This document shows positions 60,290-64,000 of a DNA stretch of 64,000 nt, piece after piece. The notes under the pieces are model-generated. The model was given only the letters and a program-made list of their open reading frames with translations. It had not been told where the DNA came from and made no database searches. Position numbers and translations under genes: made by a program. This DNA comes from Plectosphaerella cucumerina (lineage: Eukaryota > Ascomycota > Sordariomycetes > Glomerellales > Plectosphaerellaceae): the NCBI GenBank assembly GCA_020746995.1, contig JAGPXD010000001.1:6076001-6140000 (forward strand). The letters run 5' to 3'. Position 1 is the stretch's first letter. Each line of letters begins with the position of its first letter.

Positions 60290-61690
60290 CTAGAGCTTCG
60301 CCTTGACCTGCAACGACCTTTCCAGGTCCCTCATTCTGGCATCCGATAAGAGCATCGAGCGAGGACACTTGTCACCAATACCCTCACCCAAAAGCATGCC
60401 TGCCATGATTTCAGCACTTCTCCAGGCCTTGACCATGCCGATGCCATGGTAGCCGCCGCATACCCACTGGCGCTGCCGCCCTGGAAAACGTTCAAGAGAC
60501 CCCACGAAGGGCATGGTGTCCTGGGTGAAGCCAAGAATGCCAGACCATTCGTGGGTGATGTGCGCAGAGGGTCCGGGGACTGCAGACGAGACGACATGGG
60601 CGCCGAAGCCGTGCAGGTGTGCCATAGGTGGCAGGTCCGTTTGGCTGTCGTCCCCTGTTGCCCTGCGTCCCGTGTTGGCTCGTCCCACCACGATATCGCC
60701 ATTCTCTCGCTGGATGAGGTAGTCGTAATCCTTCTCTGCGTATCGTAGCCAGTAGGAGTATTTGCTGTCAAGTCTCAAAGGAGATGTTTCCTGGGTTGAG
60801 TCTTGACCCTTCGTGACCGAGTCATAGCGGACGACATTACCCCTGACTGGGGATATGAAGGGCCGCAGTTCAGGAAGCAGGTGGCCCATCCAGCCATTGG
60901 TGGCATGGACAACTTTTTGGGCCCTGATCTGGCCACGGTTTGTAGAGATCATGGCAAAGGCATCCCCAGGCTGGTCCCTGATGGCCTCCACGACGGTGTC
61001 GGTCTGAACGTTGAGCCTACCAGACTCAACCATCTTGGCAAGAAGACCCGTCACCATCTTGTAGGGCCACACTGAGGCCGCAGGAACAGAAATGGCGCCG
61101 ACACATCGATCTGAAAGGTTCAGGTCTCGCTGAAGAACTTGTCGGTCATTGAGAACGGTGTACTTTGCCGCCAAGCTCGGCGCGTGCCGTCGCATGTCGT
61201 CCAGAGCGGCCACAGCCTTGTCAAAGGTTTTCTGGTCAAAGTACGCATCGACTCCTTGGGTCTCGACCAGGTCGCAGTCCAGCGAGTTGGCCTTGATCAC
61301 AGCCGTCATAGACTCGAGGTGGCTTTGCTCAAAGGCGGCGATTCGGATAGCTTCATCCACACCAAAGGTCTGCTTGTGATGTTCCCAGACAGCGAAGCTC
61401 ATGGTCTTGATATGTCCACCATTGCGTGCCGTTGCGCCCGAGCACAAGGATCGCGCTTCTAGGAGAACGATGTTGAGGGCTGGGTTCCTGGCGAGTAGGT
61501 GGTGCGCAAGACTGGTGCCAGAGATGCCGGAGCCGATGATGGCGAGATCAACCACAGCTTCTGGCCAAGGAGACTTGTGATTCGAAAGGAGGTGTGGTGA
61601 GGATGCCCAGAATGACTGAGTTGGGTTCTTGACCGGAACGCCGGGGTCGACGACGCCGGCCTCGTAGACGCCCTCTTTTGATGTAGACAT
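60290..61690 (-). CDS. FAD-dependent oxidoreductase (DAO family)
   Basis: Single exon, 466 aa. It belongs to the D-amino-acid-oxidase-like group of flavoproteins that oxidise amines or amino acids with O2. The ADP-binding motif is VVDLAIIGSGISGTSLAHHLL (GSGISG at 53-58) ending in the acidic residue of VLLEAR; the second FAD signature is GATARNGGH (about 84-92). Near the C-terminus are THEWSGILGFTQDTMPFVG and GYHGIGMVKAWRSAEIMAGMLLG, the family's closing segment around the flavin. The N-terminus (VKNPTQSFWASSP) is typical of fungal members of this group. There is no secretion signal, and the terminal tripeptide (AKL) is a plausible peroxisomal targeting signal type 1, which would suit an H2O2-producing oxidase. 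The gene is divergent from a Zn2Cys6 regulator that may control it. Substrate unknown. Confidence 0.88.
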   Translation of the reverse strand: MSTSKEGVYEAGVVDPGVPVKNPTQSFWASSPHLLSNHKSPWPEAVVDLAIIGSGISGTSLAHHLLARNPALNIVLLEARSLCSGATARNGGHIKTMSFAVWEHHKQTFGVDEAIRIAAFEQSHLESMTAVIKANSLDCDLVETQGVDAYFDQKTFDKAVAALDDMRRHAPSLAAKYTVLNDRQVLQRDLNLSDRCVGAISVPAASVWPYKMVTGLLAKMVESGRLNVQTDTVVEAIRDQPGDAFAMISTNRGQIRAQKVVHATNGWMGHLLPELRPFISPVRGNVVRYDSVTKGQDSTQETSPLRLDSKYSYWLRYAEKDYDYLIQRENGDIVVGRANTGRRATGDDSQTDLPPMAHLHGFGAHVVSSAVPGPSAHITHEWSGILGFTQDTMPFVGSLERFPGRQRQWVCGGYHGIGMVKAWRSAEIMAGMLLGEGIGDKCPRSMLLSDARMRDLERSLQVKAKL

Positions 61691-62131
61691 GGTGAACGGG
61701 TAGCTAGGTAGTGTGATCAGAGGATGAGTGCATCAGAAGTCGAGGGAAATGATCACATGCTTATGAGCAAAGTGGTCAATCATCCATAGTATCATCCATC
61801 CAATATTGTCCACCCATTCTCCGATATATACTCACGATCCTCAGGTGCTTCAGGCACCGGCCCGGTGTTCATGACCACAGCAAGACTAGACCGACATGCT
61901 CTCACTCGACTTGCCTGTTCGAGGTTCGACATCCAATCATGGGTGCAGCCGTGATTTCCTGCCCCAGGTGGTCTCTTTTGACCTTTCTTGTTGGGGATAG
62001 CGTGTCTGGGGCGTCACCACCATCCCCGCACTGGGTCGGGCGACATCGCTCTCACTTGCAACACCTTCAACTCGTGCTTGAAGGATACAACGAACATCTC
62101 ATGGCAACGACTCCCAGGACGCCTCTCCCCA
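61691..62131. promoter_or_regulatory. divergent promoter with CGG/CCG palindrome
   Basis: About 440 bases between the oxidoreductase and Zn2Cys6 regulator start codons. It contains a CCAAT-like ATCCAATATT (about 61,797-61,806), TATATA near 61,826, and at 61855-61867 the perfect palindrome CACCGG-C-CCGGTG, i.e. inverted CGG triplets of the kind bound by Zn2Cys6 dimers. A second inverted repeat (GGTGC, 5-base spacer, GCACC) overlaps it from 61844 to 61858. Confidence 0.5.
61855..61867. promoter_or_regulatory. candidate Zn2Cys6 operator (6-1-6 palindrome)
   Basis: CACCGG, one C, CCGGTG: perfect dyad symmetry with CGG/CCG half sites, about 165 bases upstream of the oxidoreductase start and 265 upstream of the regulator start. 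Binding by the adjacent regulator is inference from symmetry and location. Confidence 0.4.
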
Positions 62132-63592
62132 ATGCCGAGGCAGCATCGCCCGTACAGGCCCAAGGCGCGAGGTAAGTCCAATGATGGCTCAGAATCGGTC
62201 CAAGGTGCCCGACTGACTCGAAAATTCACCCGCAAAGGATGCTTCCAATGCTCCCAACGCAGAATTGACTGCGATCGCAACGGGCCATGCTGTAAGAAAT
62301 GCCTATCGAGGGGCATGCAATGCAGCGGGCTCGGTGTCCGCTATCGCTTCAACGACGGCATGGCTGCCAGAGGACGCCAGGCAGGGAAGACGGCAGAGAG
62401 CGTGTTTGGCAGCTCAAAGCTCGCGACAGTTGAGAGTGATGACCAGAGCACAACCGTTCCCGAGGACAGAGCCTCATCTCAAGCCGGCGAACTTGTCTTG
62501 CACCATCAGCCAAGCCCGACAGCCCTTGATCCATGGGCTGTGTATCTCATCCGTTATTGTGAGTGGCACCGCTGCTGAGTCCCCTCTGGCTTGCTGATGA
62601 ATGATTTGTAGTCTCGGAGAATATCGCATGCTCCATGCAGGCCATCGACGGTCAGCACAACGGCTATCGCCATCTTTTACTCCCCATAGCACACCGGAGC
62701 CCCCTGGTCCTCGCACCGGTGCTTGCGACGGCCGCCTTTCACATGGCCCGCCTGGAAACTGCAGACAGAAGTTCTGGGCTTTGGTCTTCTTCGAGGCTGT
62801 ACGGCCAGGCACTCGCAGAGCTGCAGGTCCAGCGGGATCTGGAAAAGGCCGATGCATCAACGAGGCTTCATATTCTTCTTGCCCTATTGACACTCCTTGT
62901 CAGCGTCATGGTTAATGGGTCCGATGATTTTCCCATGATCTTTCGGCTTCTGGTGTCAGCCTTGAACGCCATGGGAGGCGAGGAAGCCCTGGGTCATGAT
63001 GAACTGGCCACGTTCATCGTTCGCCAGATACACAAGTACGGAACTCCGTCTTCTACCCACGAGTGGAAGCTGACCTGCGTGCAGGATGCGGGTCTATGCC
63101 GCGCCGTTCCTCAGTGAGGAAGATGGCGTTGCCGTCTTGTCCTGCGAGGCGTACACGACGCACGCACTTGACTGTCTCCGATTCTGCTCACAGCAGCAGC
63201 CCGATCTGTCAGCCGGCGTGCCAATCATCGAGAGCCTCATCCAACAAGCCTATGATATCTATCTCTCGCAGGCTTTCACCGACATGCTCGACATTGAGAC
63301 ACAGGATCCCACATTCCGAGTCAAGCGCTTCAAAGATACGCTCGAGCTGTTTCCCCCCGGCGCCCCAGGCGAACAAGTGCTCATCTGGGCCACTTTTGTG
63401 GCTGCGTCCGACTCCTTGCTTGCAGAACATCAAACATTCTTCCGGCATCTCCTCTGGAGATTATACGAGATGACTGGGTTTGCCAATATTGTCAGAGGCA
63501 TCGAGCAGCTTGAGAACATCTGGGAGAGGAGACAATATCCGGGCAACAGATGGACCTCCATGCTGCCGGTGCTGCGTGCGTTTGTCATGTGA
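62132..63592 (+). CDS. Zn(II)2Cys6 transcription factor
   Basis: Exons 62132-62558, 62612-63035 and 63085-63592 give 452 aa. The fungal binuclear zinc cluster is CX2CX6CX6CX2CX6C with Cys37, 40, 47, 54, 57 and 64 (GCFQCSQRRIDC...CKKCLSRGMQC), preceded by basic residues. The middle and C-terminal parts match the fungal-specific transcription factor domain (YLIRYFSENIACSMQAIDG..., formed by the exon 1-2 join, and later WATFVAASDSLLAEHQTFFRHLLWRLYEMTGFANI). The protein ends LRAFVM, a common terminus in this family. Intron 2 (49 nt) restores QIHKMRVYAAPFLSEEDG. The ATG at 62132 is the first in this frame; another ATG at 62101 in a different frame cannot be joined to the zinc cluster by a normal intron. 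It probably regulates the divergent FAD oxidoreductase. Confidence 0.88.
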
Positions 63593-64000
63593 GTAAACAG
63601 GTTACATGGTCGCAGAGACTGTTATGCAAGTAGACTACTCCTGCTGCTGCTCCGCCAATATCATCCAGCGCATCAAGTGGTATACGTCACGCTCGAACAC
63701 CATTTGCCGAGCTGAAAACCTCCGATCAACAAAACATCGTGCCGCAGGATCAAAGCTGACACGATGACCGCGATGAAATCCGCTAATCGCCTGCACCAAC
63801 GACATCTGCTGCCTTGGGAATGTCGCCATCAACAAGGTTCACCGATGCCATCGAGATGCTTCCTGCATCAAGCAGCACAACCACCCTCAACCGACATCGA
63901 GGGCACCACGCAGAAGAAGGGCCTGGAGCTGAAATTCGATCGATTGGAGAAAGCAGTGAACTAGTCGGCGTCGACTACGATCTTACATCTAGATGGTGTG
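63593..64000. other. 3' flank at the right window edge
   Basis: About 400 bases after the regulator stop. An alternative splice (GTGAGT overlapping the stop codon, acceptor AG at 63636-63637) would extend the regulator by about 27 residues rich in Leu, but I favour the TGA. No other gene is seen. Confidence 0.4.

Noticed and set aside
43194..62131. Secondary-metabolite cluster including the UGT, the oxidoreductase and the Zn2Cys6 regulator
   Set aside because: They are about 16 kb apart with housekeeping genes (PRE4, GFA1, RPT4) between them, and no backbone synthase is present.
62101..62171. Upstream ATG (MATTPRTPLPNAEAA) with a GTAAGT donor as first exon of the Zn2Cys6 regulator
   Set aside because: Neither nearby acceptor (CTCAG or CCAAG) gives the frame of the zinc cluster; the uninterrupted frame from 62132 needs no intron there.
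63590..63720. Extra 3' exon of the regulator through GTGAGT at its stop codon
   Set aside because: The joined tail is a poly-Leu stretch without family similarity, and LRAFVM is a common end for these regulators.

Overview
This window is nuclear DNA from a filamentous ascomycete (Pezizomycotina, most likely Sordariomycetes). The evidence is GC-rich coding sequence, introns mostly of 45-100 nt with GTRNGT donors and CTRAC branch points just before the acceptor, fungus-specific families (Zn2Cys6 regulator, TVP38, SNT2, LRG1, PRE4) and monocistronic genes on both strands. I see no operons, rRNA, tRNA, CRISPR, complete transposon or viral sequence. I support 19 protein-coding genes, one cut by the left edge. 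All exon joins were worked out by hand from splice signals and reading-frame continuity; no transcript data were used.

Left part (1-23 kb): the C-terminal part of a JmjC-domain protein; a CCCH/Smr-domain protein in three exons; 6-phosphogluconate dehydrogenase (GND1, pentose phosphate pathway) on the minus strand; a 3.75-kb stretch without a credible gene; the Golgi membrane protein TVP38; an unnamed minus-strand coiled-coil protein with CP motifs; a proline-iminopeptidase-like hydrolase divergent from it; a BTB/POZ protein; and a 12-exon HELQ-type DNA repair helicase whose model needs a 2-nt microexon and a GC-AG intron.

Middle part (23-45 kb): a 5.8-kb non-coding stretch leads into SNT2, a chromatin reader with BAH, PHD, SANT and extended PHD modules. 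LRG1, a three-LIM RhoGAP of the polarity and cell-wall pathway, follows. It converges on ERG26 (ergosterol C4 demethylation), and a membrane-anchored UDP-glycosyltransferase comes next.

Right part (45-64 kb): an unnamed Trp-rich protein with an overlapping uORF; a mitochondrial HMG-box-like protein divergent from the 20S proteasome subunit PRE4; GFA1, the first enzyme of the chitin precursor pathway, with a 5-nt first coding exon; a 4-kb non-coding stretch; the 19S ATPase RPT4; and a divergent pair of an FAD-dependent oxidoreductase and a Zn2Cys6 regulator, with a CGG/CCG palindrome in the shared promoter.

The content is mainly housekeeping and regulatory. Two genes belong to the proteasome (PRE4, RPT4) and three bear on cell wall or membrane (GFA1, LRG1, ERG26), but they are not obviously a cluster. 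The FAD oxidoreductase/regulator pair is the only arrangement that looks like a dedicated regulatory unit. The points most worth a second look are the HELQ microexon, the CP-motif protein and the palindromic promoter.
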